Shown: positions 38,912 through 47,499 of the stretch, in pieces | Layout: every line of letters begins with the position of its first letter | Numbering within the stretch: the first letter of the stretch is position 1 | Notes under the pieces: generated by a model | What the model was told of the DNA's origin: nothing | Databases searched by the model: none | The model's input: the letters and a program-made list of their open reading frames with translations, nothing else | Program-made: the position numbers and the translations under genes | Origin: Enterococcus faecium | Lineage (GTDB): Bacteria; Bacillota; Bacilli; Lactobacillales; Enterococcaceae | NCBI RefSeq assembly: GCF_029023785.1 | Contig: NZ_CP118955.1 | Location: forward strand, 2,345,001 to 2,409,000 | Length of the DNA stretch: 64,000 bases | Direction: 5' to 3'

Positions 38912-39802
38912 TCATTCAATATTTTGTACTTGTTCTCTGATTTTTTCTAAGATCGTCTTAGACTGGACGACTTGATTTTTAATTTCGATTGCATTTGATT
39001 TGGAACCGATCGTGTTGATTTCCCGATTCATTTCTTGGATCAGGAAATCTAATTCCCGACCTACAGGACATTGTGCTTCGATAAGTTCATCTAGTTTTTG
39101 TACATGGATCGCCAGACGATCCAGTTCCTCGTGAATATCTCCGCGTTCCAACAAGATGGCTAGCTCCGTCAACAACCGTTGCTCATCGACTTTCGCTCCA
39201 AGAAATTCCTCCAGCTTTTTTTGATACCTTATTTGAAATTCCTTTTCATAGATTTCTACAAAACTATCGAGTTTTTTTAGTACTTCTTTGAATTCTTCAG
39301 TATTCTTTTTCAACACTAAAGCTAAAGCTTGACCTTCTTTTTCTCGACTCGCCTCAATAGAATCAAGTGCGCTTTTCAATGTATCTAGAGCTAACTGTGC
39401 CAATTCTTCCATGCTCTCTTCCGGTTTTTCTTCTACCGTTACGAAGTTTTCGTCCAGCACGAAGCGTTCCGCCATCCGACTAATTGACACTTGATTTTGA
39501 CTACCGTATCGTTGTTGAATTCCGTCTGTCAATTGAGTGATAAGTGAATCAATCAATTCCCAGTTGATGACGATCTGTTTTTCGTTTTTGCCAATATAAG
39601 CTAGATTCACAAATACTTCGATTCGACCGCGGCTTAACTGCTGTTTAATAAGCTGACGAAAATCGTTTTCAACAAAGTTCAGGATTTTAGGACTTCGTAT
39701 TTGAACATCTAGAAAACGCTGGTTGACACTTTTTATTTCAATATCTAACTGATACGCTTTTGTTTCGCGGATGGCTTTGCCAAAACCAGTCATACTTTTC
39801 AT
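38912..39802 (-). CDS. yicC: YicC/YloC-family endoribonuclease
   Basis: 296 residues with the signature opening MKSMTGFGKA, EIKSVNQRFLDVQIRSP, and the conserved end QEMNREINTIGSKSN...VVQSKTILEKIREQVQN. The E. coli homologue acts as an endoribonuclease that affects small-RNA turnover; activity here is inferred. It lies 19 bp after the ydbC-type gene in a likely operon patatin-ydbC-yicC-DUF1827. Proximity to gmk and rpoZ matches other Firmicutes. Confidence 0.93.
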   Translation of the reverse strand: MKSMTGFGKAIRETKAYQLDIEIKSVNQRFLDVQIRSPKILNFVENDFRQLIKQQLSRGRIEVFVNLAYIGKNEKQIVINWELIDSLITQLTDGIQQRYGSQNQVSISRMAERFVLDENFVTVEEKPEESMEELAQLALDTLKSALDSIEASREKEGQALALVLKKNTEEFKEVLKKLDSFVEIYEKEFQIRYQKKLEEFLGAKVDEQRLLTELAILLERGDIHEELDRLAIHVQKLDELIEAQCPVGRELDFLIQEMNREINTIGSKSNAIEIKNQVVQSKTILEKIREQVQNIE

Positions 39803-39821
39803 TCGACAGGGTCCTTCCTCA

Positions 39822-40040
39822 TTACATATTTTCTATTGCTTTTTGCAGTTGTTCAAACTCTTCGTTCGTCAATGTCAGGCCTTTCCCCATTTTTTCATGG
39901 TCTGGCGCCCAATCTCGAAGATCGAATTTTGGCGGGCGACCATTCCAGCTGACTAGGTTCAGTTCTTTACGCCACCCCTTGTTGTTTTCTGACAATATAG
40001 CGATTTCTTCTACGATTTCATATGAAAATTCTTGTGCCAT
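39822..40040 (-). CDS. YdbC-type PC4-like ssDNA-binding protein
   Basis: 72 residues resembling the Lactococcus YdbC family, whose fold matches the eukaryotic coactivator PC4 and binds single-stranded DNA. Seen: [37 protein letters not shown], then [15 protein letters not shown]. The start ATG lies inside the last codons of the patatin gene, in another frame (31-bp overlap), with AAGGAGGAAC as Shine-Dalgarno, so coupling is likely. Role in the cell unknown. Confidence 0.82.
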   Translation of the reverse strand: MAQEFSYEIVEEIAILSENNKGWRKELNLVSWNGRPPKFDLRDWAPDHEKMGKGLTLTNEEFEQLQKAIENM

Positions 40041-41710
40041 GGTTGTTCCTCCTTGAGATAATATAAATATAGGATCAGTAATGTGTCAACTGGTTGCTTA
40101 AGCAATTCATGCTGCAAACGATCCTTGCGTTTTCCTTGTAGCAGATAATCAAAATAAACAGTTTTCGTGCGCTCATTTTGTATTTTTTGCTGGTATTTTC
40201 GATACCTTCGCCATTCTTCAGTACTTAATTGACCAATTTGTGCCAATAAATCATCCGGCATACTTTTTATATCTTGTTGGCAGATCATTTGAATCATCAT
40301 GTCTACTTGATAGATTTCATTGGGCAGTAAAAAATGTTTTTTTGCTAAAAGTTCTAGCATCGCCAATCCGCATGTCTCTGGTACGACCCTGTTCTTATAT
40401 AAATTACGCAGTTTTTGCCAAAATTTTATGCTTTTGAAAAAAGATAATTCTAACTGAATTTCTTTTGTTAAGTAAGACAAAAATCCTCGCCAGTATGTTC
40501 TTGCAGGTTTAACAGAATGAAATGTATACCAGTTCCCATAGTAATAGCCTAATCGTTTTTTCATTTCCAGATAGCCTAATTGTAAATTTAATTGGTTCCT
40601 TTGGCTATCAAAAAGCAGAAAGCTGCCTAGTGTCCACAATGTTTGACATTTCCAATGGATAAAAATGTCTGGCATACGAATTTTTTTCGCTGGGCCTGGC
40701 CCTTGCACATCTACGACAAATGCCTCTGTTGCTCCTTTGTTAATCGCAATATCAATAGGTATTTTGTTGCGATACCCACCGTCTGCATATTTATTTTTTC
40801 CGATCTTTCGATAAGCCATAGCGGGATAAAATGAAGCAGAGGCGAGTATCCAATCTGGTATTTCTTCTGTTTTTGTCTGTTGGATATCAGTCACTACTTC
40901 CGCTAGTTCTGGCAGTTTAGTAGACACCGTATATAAACGTATTTTGGGATTATGTTTGAGTAAGGACAAATCCAAATTGTCTTTGACCATCTTTTCCAAT
41001 GGAGCAGAAGAAACCCCGCCTTCAATTAGTGCTGTTTTCGTCATTTGGCGTCTTTCTCGATAGAAGCGTTCACGAAGGTCTTCAACTGCAGCCATTTCTG
41101 GTAACGCAAGCACTTGTCTTGTCGACAGCTTTTTCCATAAATTCACAGCTTTTTTCATATCTCCTTGTAAAATCAATGCGCCGTTCAACGCACCTACCGA
41201 GGTACCTGTGATAATCTCAAAGTTGATATCATGTTCCTTCAGCGCCTGCCACACACCAATCTGATAAGCACCGTGCGCTCCTCCTCCACCTAAAACAAGT
41301 GCTGTATGATAGACCAGCTTTTTATTTAATTGTGTGGTTCCTTGATAGCCGTTTTTATGAAAAATACGCAACCATTCTTCTGATAGAGGAGATTGAAATA
41401 AAAAACAACAGTTTTCTTTAATAAAAAAACGAGCGCAAGCTTCCATATACCGAAAAAATTTTTTCCATTCAAAAGTTTCACCTTCAATCAACAGATTATT
41501 AAAAATAACATCTCCTCTACTTTTAGCAATAGTAAAATAGACGGTATATTTTTTCGATACTGCTTTAAAAGCACATTGCTTTTTTGCAGAACGCCAAAAA
41601 GCGTCTCTACTTTCTTGATGACTTTGAAAAAATGGAAGGGGTTGTTTTGCTTGCTGGATAGGCGAATACAGCGACATTTTCTGTGAAAAGTAAACTTTTT
41701 TTATCTCCAT
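40010..41710 (-). CDS. Patatin-like phospholipase
   Basis: 566 residues from the chosen start. The patatin catalytic features are present: the oxyanion loop GGGGAHG (about 141-147), the nucleophile elbow GTSVG (169-173) and the DGGY dyad Asp further on. An N-terminal segment of about 130 residues and a C-terminal one of about 230 residues are not recognised. No signal peptide. The ATG at 41708-41710 has AAAGGAGA in front; the frame reaches seven codons higher. The substrate is not predictable. Downstream coupling to the ydbC-type gene. Confidence 0.85.
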   Translation of the reverse strand: MEIKKVYFSQKMSLYSPIQQAKQPLPFFQSHQESRDAFWRSAKKQCAFKAVSKKYTVYFTIAKSRGDVIFNNLLIEGETFEWKKFFRYMEACARFFIKENCCFLFQSPLSEEWLRIFHKNGYQGTTQLNKKLVYHTALVLGGGGAHGAYQIGVWQALKEHDINFEIITGTSVGALNGALILQGDMKKAVNLWKKLSTRQVLALPEMAAVEDLRERFYRERRQMTKTALIEGGVSSAPLEKMVKDNLDLSLLKHNPKIRLYTVSTKLPELAEVVTDIQQTKTEEIPDWILASASFYPAMAYRKIGKNKYADGGYRNKIPIDIAINKGATEAFVVDVQGPGPAKKIRMPDIFIHWKCQTLWTLGSFLLFDSQRNQLNLQLGYLEMKKRLGYYYGNWYTFHSVKPARTYWRGFLSYLTKEIQLELSFFKSIKFWQKLRNLYKNRVVPETCGLAMLELLAKKHFLLPNEIYQVDMMIQMICQQDIKSMPDDLLAQIGQLSTEEWRRYRKYQQKIQNERTKTVYFDYLLQGKRKDRLQHELLKQPVDTLLILYLYYLKEEQPWHKNFHMKS

Positions 41711-41730
41711 CGCGCTCTCCTTTTTCTTCA

Positions 41731-41759
41731 AGTATACCAGTACGTCATAAAAAGGTCAT
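41731..41759 (-). promoter_or_regulatory. Promoter of the patatin operon
   Basis: On the minus strand: -35 ATGACC (41754-41759), 17-nt spacer, extended -10 TGGTATACT (TATACT at 41731-41736). It overlaps the end of the small frame at 41745-41804. Confidence 0.5.
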
Positions 41760-41804
41760 GAGTCTCGTATTCGACTTTGTAGATTCCATAAGAAAACAAT
41801 TCAT
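41745..41804 (-). CDS. Possible 19-residue peptide with strong Shine-Dalgarno
   Basis: ATG at 41802-41804 with AAAGGAGG five bases upstream, encoding [19 protein letters not shown] and a stop at 41745-41747. It ends 34 nt before the patatin start codon. The frame continues far upstream as A/T-rich translation of no merit, so only this part is proposed. It could be a leader peptide or chance; no homologue is known to me. Confidence 0.3.
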   Translation of the reverse strand: MNCFLMESTKSNTRLMTFL

Positions 41805-41973
41805 AAAACCTCCTTTAAATAAAAAAATACAAAAATCACAAAAATTAATTGAAAATGAGAGTGTTTTTAATGAAAACGTGATTTTGTAATGGAATTTTAA
41901 AATAAAAGAAACAAGCTTTTTTAATGCAAATGTTGTAAAATAAAAGAGATTAAGAGGAAATAAGAGGAGGAAC

Positions 41974-42750
41974 ATGATGACTGAGTCAGTTTATGTACAT
42001 ATTGATACCACAAGTAATGCTGTTTTAACAAAAGGGCTGACTGCTACTGACTTTGCAAACAGTATCGTGCATTTTCCTCAAAACTTGCTCTTGCTTGATC
42101 CATCTGCTTCTGCTGGATAATATGAATCCCATACAGGGCTGAAAGTAATCCGTGGTACAGAAAATATTCAGCGTTTCTTTTCCTCTTCTCGTAACAGGCG
42201 TGGATTCGATGAATTGAAGTGGATCGACTTTACTGATTTAACGATGCTGAAAGAATTGACACCTTTAGAAATTTCAGAATTATTATATTTTGGTCATATG
42301 AAAACACATCTTCATTCGCCGTTTTTTTATAAACTACAGAATAATTTTGTATACTTCGATCTTAATGATCAGCTGAATCGGATTTATTATCGCTATTTAG
42401 ATGAATTTTATAGGATTTTTGCTAGTAAATTAAGTTCGATCTTGTCAGATAAGATCAATGTAAAAAAATCTTTTTTCAAAAAAGAAACACCTGTTGAAAA
42501 AATCAGTGTGGAATTATTGAAAGAAATGCGTAATTTGATGCAGGAAGGGATCATTTTTTCTTTTGATCAAGTTGGTTTGATCGATGGTAAATATCGTATC
42601 CCAATCTATGTGATTGAAGATTATATTTGGAAATTAAAAGGCACCCGGTATCGAGAAGAGGAAATCATCGCTACTTTAATCTACTCTGTCACCGATCGAC
42701 ACTGGCAATTGGTAGAAGATGCCGATCTTTCTTATCTGCCATTGAAGTAG
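41974..42750 (+). pseudogene. Hypothetical gene interrupted by one nonsense codon
   Basis: An ATG at 41974 with AGAGGAGGAAC upstream opens a frame that continues to 42750 and is broken only by TAA at 42118-42120 (codon 49). The two parts are in the same frame and read smoothly across the stop (...DPSASAG, stop, YESHTGLKVIRG...). Without the stop it would encode about 258 residues, soluble, rich in F, Y, L and K. I do not recognise the family. The downstream part could start again at an internal ATG (42214). It is either a true pseudogene or a sequencing difference. Divergent from the patatin gene. Confidence 0.75.
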
Positions 42751-42782
42751 ATCTATTTCTTATCAAAAAATAAAAAGGAAAC

Positions 42783-42831
42783 AAGAAACTAGGACATGAT
42801 TCTGTCTCAAGTTTCTTGCTTCTTTTTTATT
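42783..42831. terminator. Bidirectional terminator between the broken gene and thiT
   Basis: Arms CAAGAAACTAGGACA and TGTCTCAAGTTTCTTG with T-rich sequence to the right and A-rich to the left. It serves both convergent genes. Confidence 0.85.
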
Positions 42832-43400
42832 TACAGCTCCTGTCGTTTATCTGGCACAAAAATCGAAGGAGTCGTTTGTTGGATCCCTAATAAAACGATG
42901 ATCGTTACAATAGCTGTACTCAACCCGCTGGCACCATTCATTACGAAAGAAAAGAGCCAAGGATTCATCCCCCATAGTGCATACGCTCCCCAGAAAACCA
43001 CTCCTGCAATAAAATGCCAAAAATATCTGGAAAGTGCGCCAATCAATGCACCAAACACGATGCTTTTTCTAATTTGTTTCGTATTATCGTCTACATAGCC
43101 TTTTTGGACATTTGAAGCCATGAGCCCTGCTGCGCCTGCAAAAGTATAGGCAATCGGGTACTCAATCAACACTTGAACGACACTTAAATAATAAACTTGT
43201 CCCAACGGAAAATGTAGGATGCCCCAAATGAAACCTGCCAGCATCCCTGCCTTTGTCCCTCTTCTTAACGCAAAAAGAGTCAATGGAATCTGCCCTAATG
43301 AAATAGAAAAACTGCTGCCGATCTGGATCGGAATCAACGACAACACCATCGCTAACGCTGCAACAATCGTTCCTTCTACCCAAACTCTATTTTTTCCCAT
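42831..43400 (-). CDS. thiT: ECF-type thiamine transporter substrate-binding subunit ThiT
   Basis: S component of an energy-coupling-factor importer that binds thiamine and uses the shared EcfAA'T module (not in this window). 189 residues and six hydrophobic segments, with the ThiT-like GQIPLTLFALRRGTKAGMLAGFIWG, VLIEYPIAYTFAGAAGL and RYFWHFIAGVVFWG. The ATG at 43398-43400 is chosen because GGAGGAAG lies upstream and because it follows a TPP riboswitch, which itself supports the thiamine assignment. Confidence 0.92.
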   Translation of the reverse strand: MGKNRVWVEGTIVAALAMVLSLIPIQIGSSFSISLGQIPLTLFALRRGTKAGMLAGFIWGILHFPLGQVYYLSVVQVLIEYPIAYTFAGAAGLMASNVQKGYVDDNTKQIRKSIVFGALIGALSRYFWHFIAGVVFWGAYALWGMNPWLFSFVMNGASGLSTAIVTIIVLLGIQQTTPSIFVPDKRQEL

Positions 43401-43407
43401 AAAAAAA

Positions 43408-43444
43408 CTTCCTCCTTTGAATAAAAAAGTCACAAAGGAGGAAG
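43408..43444 (-). promoter_or_regulatory. Shine-Dalgarno-masking hairpin / terminator of thiT
   Basis: Perfect 12-bp stem (43408-43419 with 43433-43444). On the minus strand the downstream arm contains the AAAGGAGGAAG ribosome-binding site of thiT and is followed by seven T just before the ATG. It can mask initiation, terminate transcription, or both, and is the likely expression platform of the riboswitch. Confidence 0.8.
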
Positions 43445-43475
43445 CAGCTTTCGAAAATAGTCAAACAGCTGTTTA

Positions 43476-43566
43476 TTCACAATTCCTACGCTCGCATAAC
43501 CGATACAGGTACGAAGGGTTTAGAAATAGATTCAATCTCAGCCCAATTGGACTCCCCTTTGTGAGT
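43476..43566 (-). ncRNA. TPP riboswitch (thi box)
   Basis: On the minus strand the conserved elements occur in order: GGGGAG near the 5' end, GGGCTGAGATTG, ACCCTTCGTACCTGTATCGG, TTATGCGAGCGTAGGAATTGTG, closed by a TCACAA/TTGTGA P1 stem. These are the hallmarks of the thiamine pyrophosphate aptamer. It stands between prs and thiT. Confidence 0.95.
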
Positions 43567-43573
43567 TTATTTA

Positions 43574-44545
43574 TTATTTATTTTTTGTTTCAAACAATGG
43601 ACTAACTGGTTTGTTTTCATGGATACGTTTGATTGCATCTCCCATTAGTCCGCCAACACTTACTTCATCGATTTTGTCGATTTTACGATCTTCTGGAAGA
43701 TAGATCGAGTCTGTAACAACTAGACGCTCGATAGCTGAATCTTCTATTCTTTGTAAAGCAGGGCCGGATAATACTGGATGTGTACATGAAGCATACACAC
43801 TAGTTGCACCAGCTTCTTTCAAAGCATTGGCAGCCAATGTGATCGTACCTGCTGTATCGATCATATCATCGATCAGTACACAAGTTTTGCCTTTGACTTG
43901 TCCAATGATATTCATTACTTCTGCAACATTTGCTTTTGGACGGCGTTTGTCTATGATCGCAATCGGAGATTTCAAAAATTCCGCTAATTTACGTGCCCGT
44001 GTGACACCACCATGGTCTGGTGAAACAACGACAACATCATCGCCTTTGATTCCTTTTTCTAAGAAATAATTGGCAATAAGTGGCGCACCCATCAAATGAT
44101 CGACTGGAATATCAAAGAAACCTTGGATTTGGACTGCATGAAGGTCCAAAGTCAGCATTCTTGTTGCACCAGCTTTTTGAATCATGTTTGCTACTAATTT
44201 CGCTGTGATTGGTTCCCGTGCACGTGCTTTACGGTCTTGACGCGCATAGCCATAATAAGGCATGACTACGTTGATTGTTTTTGCACTTGCTCGTTTCAGT
44301 GCGTCAATCATGATCAGCAACTCCATCAAGTTATCATTGACTGGGCTGCTCGTTGATTGAATAACATAGACATGCGATCCACGAATACTTTCTTCAATGT
44401 TTACTTGAATTTCTCCATCACTAAATTGAGTAACAGATGATTTTCCTAACTCGACGCCGACTGCTGCTGCAATTTTCTCTGCTAATGGGCGATTGGAATT
44501 TAACGCAAAAATTTTTAATCTTGGGTCAAAGTAATGTTTTGACAT
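43574..44545 (-). CDS. prs: Ribose-phosphate pyrophosphokinase
   Basis: Makes PRPP from ribose 5-phosphate and ATP, feeding purine, pyrimidine, His, Trp and NAD synthesis. 323 residues: [16 protein letters not shown] opening, [27 protein letters not shown] and the PRPP loop [12 protein letters not shown]. The ATG at 44543-44545 has GTGGAGGT upstream; eight upstream codons are rejected. It follows glmU, the glmU-prs order found throughout Firmicutes. Its product supplies hpt and the effector of PurR, both encoded in the window. Confidence 0.97.
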   Translation of the reverse strand: MSKHYFDPRLKIFALNSNRPLAEKIAAAVGVELGKSSVTQFSDGEIQVNIEESIRGSHVYVIQSTSSPVNDNLMELLIMIDALKRASAKTINVVMPYYGYARQDRKARAREPITAKLVANMIQKAGATRMLTLDLHAVQIQGFFDIPVDHLMGAPLIANYFLEKGIKGDDVVVVSPDHGGVTRARKLAEFLKSPIAIIDKRRPKANVAEVMNIIGQVKGKTCVLIDDMIDTAGTITLAANALKEAGATSVYASCTHPVLSGPALQRIEDSAIERLVVTDSIYLPEDRKIDKIDEVSVGGLMGDAIKRIHENKPVSPLFETKNK

Positions 44546-44638
44546 GGGGACCTCCACTTTCTTTTTCACAACTCTAGAATTCTACCTAATAAATAGTAGT
44601 CATATTTTTTAAATAAATCAAGTGATTTTGCAAAAGTC

Positions 44639-46012
44639 TTAGTTTAGATAAGGGAGTTTTTTTGCATATCCTTCTTTATTGACTTGTCTTGCTCTCGCAA
44701 TTGCCAGCGCATATTCTGGAATATTGTCTGTAATTGTTGACCCGGCAGCAATCGAACTGTTTTTAGCTACCTCGACAGGTCCGATGATATTCGTGCTAGA
44801 ACCAATAAAGCTGTGGTCGCCGACAGTCGTATGATGTTTGTTCTTTCCATCATAGTTGACGAAGACAACACCACATCCGACATTGATTTCTTCTCCCAGC
44901 GTAGCATCACCAACATAAGTCAAGTGACCGACTTTAGTTCCTTTGCCGATTTGAGCATTTTTCACTTCCACAAAGTTTCCGATATGGACGTTTTCGCCAA
45001 TTTCAGCTTTTGGTCGTAAATGTGCATAAGGTCCCACATCTGCATGTTTCTTGACATGGCTGCTTTCAATGACTGAGTTTTCAATGACGACGTGATCCTC
45101 AATCCTACTGTCTACGATTTTTGAATGTGACCCGATGACACAATCAGAACCAATGACTGTATTTCCTTGGATTTGTACACCTGCTTCGATCAATGTGTCT
45201 GGACCGATTTCTACGCCTGCATCGATGTATGTCGTTGCTGAATCGACAAAGCTTACGCCATTGACCATATGCATCTGGTTAATTCGCTTTCTCATGATCT
45301 CATTTGCTTTAGCTAACGCGATCCGATCATTGACTCCCATTGATTCTTCAAAATCATCCGTTTGATAAGCAGCAACTGTATGGCCTTCTTCTTTTAAGAT
45401 TTCGATGATATCTGTTAGATAGTATTCACCTTGAGCATTGTTTGTTCCAACTTTGCTTAACGCATCGAACAAAGCTTCGTTGTCAAAACAGTAAGTTCCT
45501 GTATTGATTTCTTGTACAAGAGCTTCTTCTGGTGTTGCATCTTTTTGTTCCACGATTTTTTCTACGATCCCAATATGGTCACGGATGATTCGTCCATATC
45601 CTGTTGGGTTTTCTGCTTGTGCCGTCAAGATCGTTGCACTTGCATTTTTTCCTTGGTGATATTCAAAAAGATTGTTCAGCGTTTCAGTAGTCAATAATGG
45701 TGTATCGCCACTGATAACTAACGTTGTTCCTTTTTTTCCTTCCAAGAAAGAAGCAGCTTGCAAAACAGCATGTCCTGTTCCCAATTGTTCTGCTTGTAAC
45801 GCATATTTACTGCGTTCTCCTAGTTGTGCTTTAACTTGTTCTGCTCCGTGTCCAACGATCGTAATCACTTCATCTGGTTTCGTTTCACTGACCCGATTAA
45901 TGATATGTTCTACCATAGGTTTACCAGAAACGGGATGTAAAACTTTATATAATTTTGACTTCATGCGGGTACCTTTCCCTGCCGCCAAAATAATTGCATA
46001 ACGTGCGTCCAA
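44639..46012 (-). CDS. glmU: Bifunctional GlcNAc-1-P uridyltransferase / GlcN-1-P acetyltransferase
   Basis: Makes UDP-GlcNAc for peptidoglycan. N-terminal pyrophosphorylase domain with [15 protein letters not shown], then a C-terminal left-handed beta-helix of hexapeptide repeats ([20 protein letters not shown] onward) with the acetyltransferase site. I prefer TTG at 46010-46012 (457 residues), because AGGAG lies 8 nt upstream. A GTG three codons earlier directly touches that AGGAG and is the alternative. It lies 93 bp upstream of prs in transcription, without a clear terminator. Confidence 0.95.
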   Translation of the reverse strand: MDARYAIILAAGKGTRMKSKLYKVLHPVSGKPMVEHIINRVSETKPDEVITIVGHGAEQVKAQLGERSKYALQAEQLGTGHAVLQAASFLEGKKGTTLVISGDTPLLTTETLNNLFEYHQGKNASATILTAQAENPTGYGRIIRDHIGIVEKIVEQKDATPEEALVQEINTGTYCFDNEALFDALSKVGTNNAQGEYYLTDIIEILKEEGHTVAAYQTDDFEESMGVNDRIALAKANEIMRKRINQMHMVNGVSFVDSATTYIDAGVEIGPDTLIEAGVQIQGNTVIGSDCVIGSHSKIVDSRIEDHVVIENSVIESSHVKKHADVGPYAHLRPKAEIGENVHIGNFVEVKNAQIGKGTKVGHLTYVGDATLGEEINVGCGVVFVNYDGKNKHHTTVGDHSFIGSSTNIIGPVEVAKNSSIAAGSTITDNIPEYALAIARARQVNKEGYAKKLPYLN

Positions 46013-46045
46013 CTGCGTCACTCCTAAATATAGTTTGCTGATTTC

Positions 46046-46074
46046 AGTTTATCCCAGTATACCCATTTTTTCAA
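46046..46074 (-). promoter_or_regulatory. Promoter of glmU-prs
   Basis: On the minus strand: -35 TTGAAA (46069-46074), 17-nt spacer, -10 TAAACT (46046-46051). A small hairpin (46091-46118, TTTTATCC/GGATAAAA arms) lies just upstream of it. Confidence 0.55.
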
Positions 46075-46111
46075 CAAAACAAGTGATTTTCTTTTATCCC
46101 AGCGTTTTCTG

Positions 46112-46150
46112 GATAAAAAAATAGATAGACCATAACGGGCCTATCTATTT
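46112..46150 (-). terminator. Terminator after purR (beyond repeat array B)
   Basis: Arms AAATAGATAG (46119-46128) and CTATCTATTT (46141-46150), followed on the minus strand by seven T. purR transcripts would reach it only after crossing the whole repeat array, giving a 3' untranslated region of about 370 nt. Confidence 0.85.
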
Positions 46151-46516
46151 GGTAACCGGTGCTCTCCTGCCAACTCCTCGGTCACAAGTCACACTACTCA
46201 TAAAACATGAAAAGCTGTTTTTTGAAATCGTTTCTTGTGACTTAGAGTTAAACGGTAGGCTTACAACCTCTTCATTAAACGTTTTTCAATCAGCTGACCT
46301 TCGGTATTAGCTCAATAAACGGCAAAATATGAGGAGCAATTTTTCCGTTTATTGAGCTAATACTCAGGACAGGACGCTGATTTCACAACCTCTAGATAAA
46401 CGGTGTTCAAAAGCCAGTTTCTCGGTATTAAGCCAAATTTATGAAAAAATGTGGAAAGCCATTTTCACAAAATTTTTCTTACTACTCGAAACTAAGCGGC
46501 TTTTTCACAACCTCTT
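46151..46516 (+). repeat. Modular hairpin repeat array B (modules 1-2-3)
   Basis: Read on the plus strand from the terminator: module 1 about 46151-46271, module 2 about 46272-46393, module 3 about 46394-46516. Module 2 contains a perfect 18-bp stem (46305-46322 with 46345-46362) plus outer AATCAGC/GCTGATT. Module 1 pairs CTGCC/GGTAG, AACTC/GAGTT and GTCACAAG/CTTGTGAC. Module 3 pairs AAAAGCC/GGCTTTT and AGTTTC/GAAACT. Junctions carry CACAACCTCT followed by TAAACGGTGTTC. The last base triplet coincides with the purR stop codon. No coding capacity. Confidence 0.85.
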
Positions 46517-47333
46517 ATTCTGAAAAATAATTTCCTGGCACAACCGTAATATTTTTCGTTTGAGTATCTACATCTTTGACATAAAGCAGTGACGTATAAT
46601 CATCGATGGCGCGATGACCGTTGAATTTTGATTCGGCAAATACAGTGATGCCAACAAGTTCTGATTCGAATTCTTCAATCAAGCTCTTCATTCCGTTGAC
46701 TGTTCCGCCGCCTTTCATGAAATCATCCACTACAAGGACACGTGAACCACGTTTCAAACTTCTCTTAGACAGTTCCATCTTTTCAATTCTTTCAGAAGAT
46801 CCAGACACATAGTTGACACTTACTGTTGATCCTTCTGTTATTTTTGAGTCCCGGCGTACAATAACGAATGGCGCATTCAGATAATAGGACACAGCTTGGG
46901 CAATAGGTACGCCTTTTGTGGCTACAGTCATTACAGCATCGATTTTTTCACCAAGGTATTTAGAAGCAATGATTCTTCCAACTTGACGCAGCAGTTCAGG
47001 TTCTCCTAACAAATCAGAGAGATAAACATATCCTCCTGGAAGCAGACGGTCTTGTTCTGATAGACGTTCTGCTAGAGATTCAATATATTTTTTCGCCTCT
47101 TCATATGAAATTTCAGGGATGAACAATACACCACCTGCAGCACCCGGGATTGTTTCCAAGGTTCCATACCCTCGTTCTTTAAATGTTTTCTTGATGATTC
47201 CCAAATCTTCACTGATAGAAGATTTAGCAGATTCATAACGTTCGGCAAAGCTTGTTAAGGAAATCAATTCATGCGGGTGATTCAATAAATACTGTGTCAT
47301 GTCAACTAGACGTTCACTGCGACGTACTTTCAC
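46515..47333 (-). CDS. purR: Pur operon repressor
   Basis: Represses purine genes and is released by PRPP. 272 residues: an N-terminal winged helix (RRSERLVDMTQYLLNHPHEL; SLTSFAERYESAKSSISED) and a phosphoribosyltransferase-like domain with the PRPP loop VLVVDDFMKGGGTVNGM. The start is GTG at 47331-47333 with AAGGAG upstream. The stop codon is the outer edge of repeat array B. Its control region carries PurBoxes, suggesting autoregulation as in B. subtilis. Confidence 0.95.
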   Translation of the reverse strand: MKVRRSERLVDMTQYLLNHPHELISLTSFAERYESAKSSISEDLGIIKKTFKERGYGTLETIPGAAGGVLFIPEISYEEAKKYIESLAERLSEQDRLLPGGYVYLSDLLGEPELLRQVGRIIASKYLGEKIDAVMTVATKGVPIAQAVSYYLNAPFVIVRRDSKITEGSTVSVNYVSGSSERIEKMELSKRSLKRGSRVLVVDDFMKGGGTVNGMKSLIEEFESELVGITVFAESKFNGHRAIDDYTSLLYVKDVDTQTKNITVVPGNYFSE

Positions 47334-47370
47334 CTATTCCAACTCCTTTTAAGAAATTTTATCGTTTTAC

Positions 47371-47376
47371 ATTATA
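47371..47376 (-). promoter_or_regulatory. -10 element of the purR promoter
   Basis: Perfect TATAAT on the minus strand, about 40 nt before the start codon, with no good -35 at the usual distance. The downstream PurBox overlaps where the -35 would be. Confidence 0.5.
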
Positions 47377-47391
47377 TAAGTTTTTCTTCAA

Positions 47392-47435
47392 AAATTCGAG
47401 CATTTTATGAAAAAATAAGAAAATAGTTCGGTATT
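47392..47435 (-). promoter_or_regulatory. Pair of inverted PurBoxes upstream of purR
   Basis: On the minus strand AATACCGAACTAT (47423-47435) matches the PurBox consensus AWWWCCGAACWWT at every position. A second box in the opposite orientation (47392-47404, AAATTCGAGCATT) matches 11 of 13. The 18-bp gap is close to the usual spacing of paired boxes. Confidence 0.75.
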
Positions 47436-47445
47436 TATTAAAATA

Positions 47446-47490
47446 AAAAGAAGCCTATAAAAAATTTTTCGTTTTTATAAGGCTTCTTTT
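47446..47490. terminator. Terminator after adcB
   Basis: Arms AAAAGAAGCC-TATAAAAA and TTTTTATA-AGGCTTCTTTT, flanked by A/T-rich tails on both sides, between the adcB stop and the purR control region. Confidence 0.88.
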
Positions 47491-47499
47491 CTTTATAAT

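Noticed and set aside
41745-41975. A 76-codon minus-strand frame between the patatin gene and the broken gene
   Set aside because: Its upstream part is translation of A/T-rich sequence without a ribosome site; only the last 19 codons have a plausible start.
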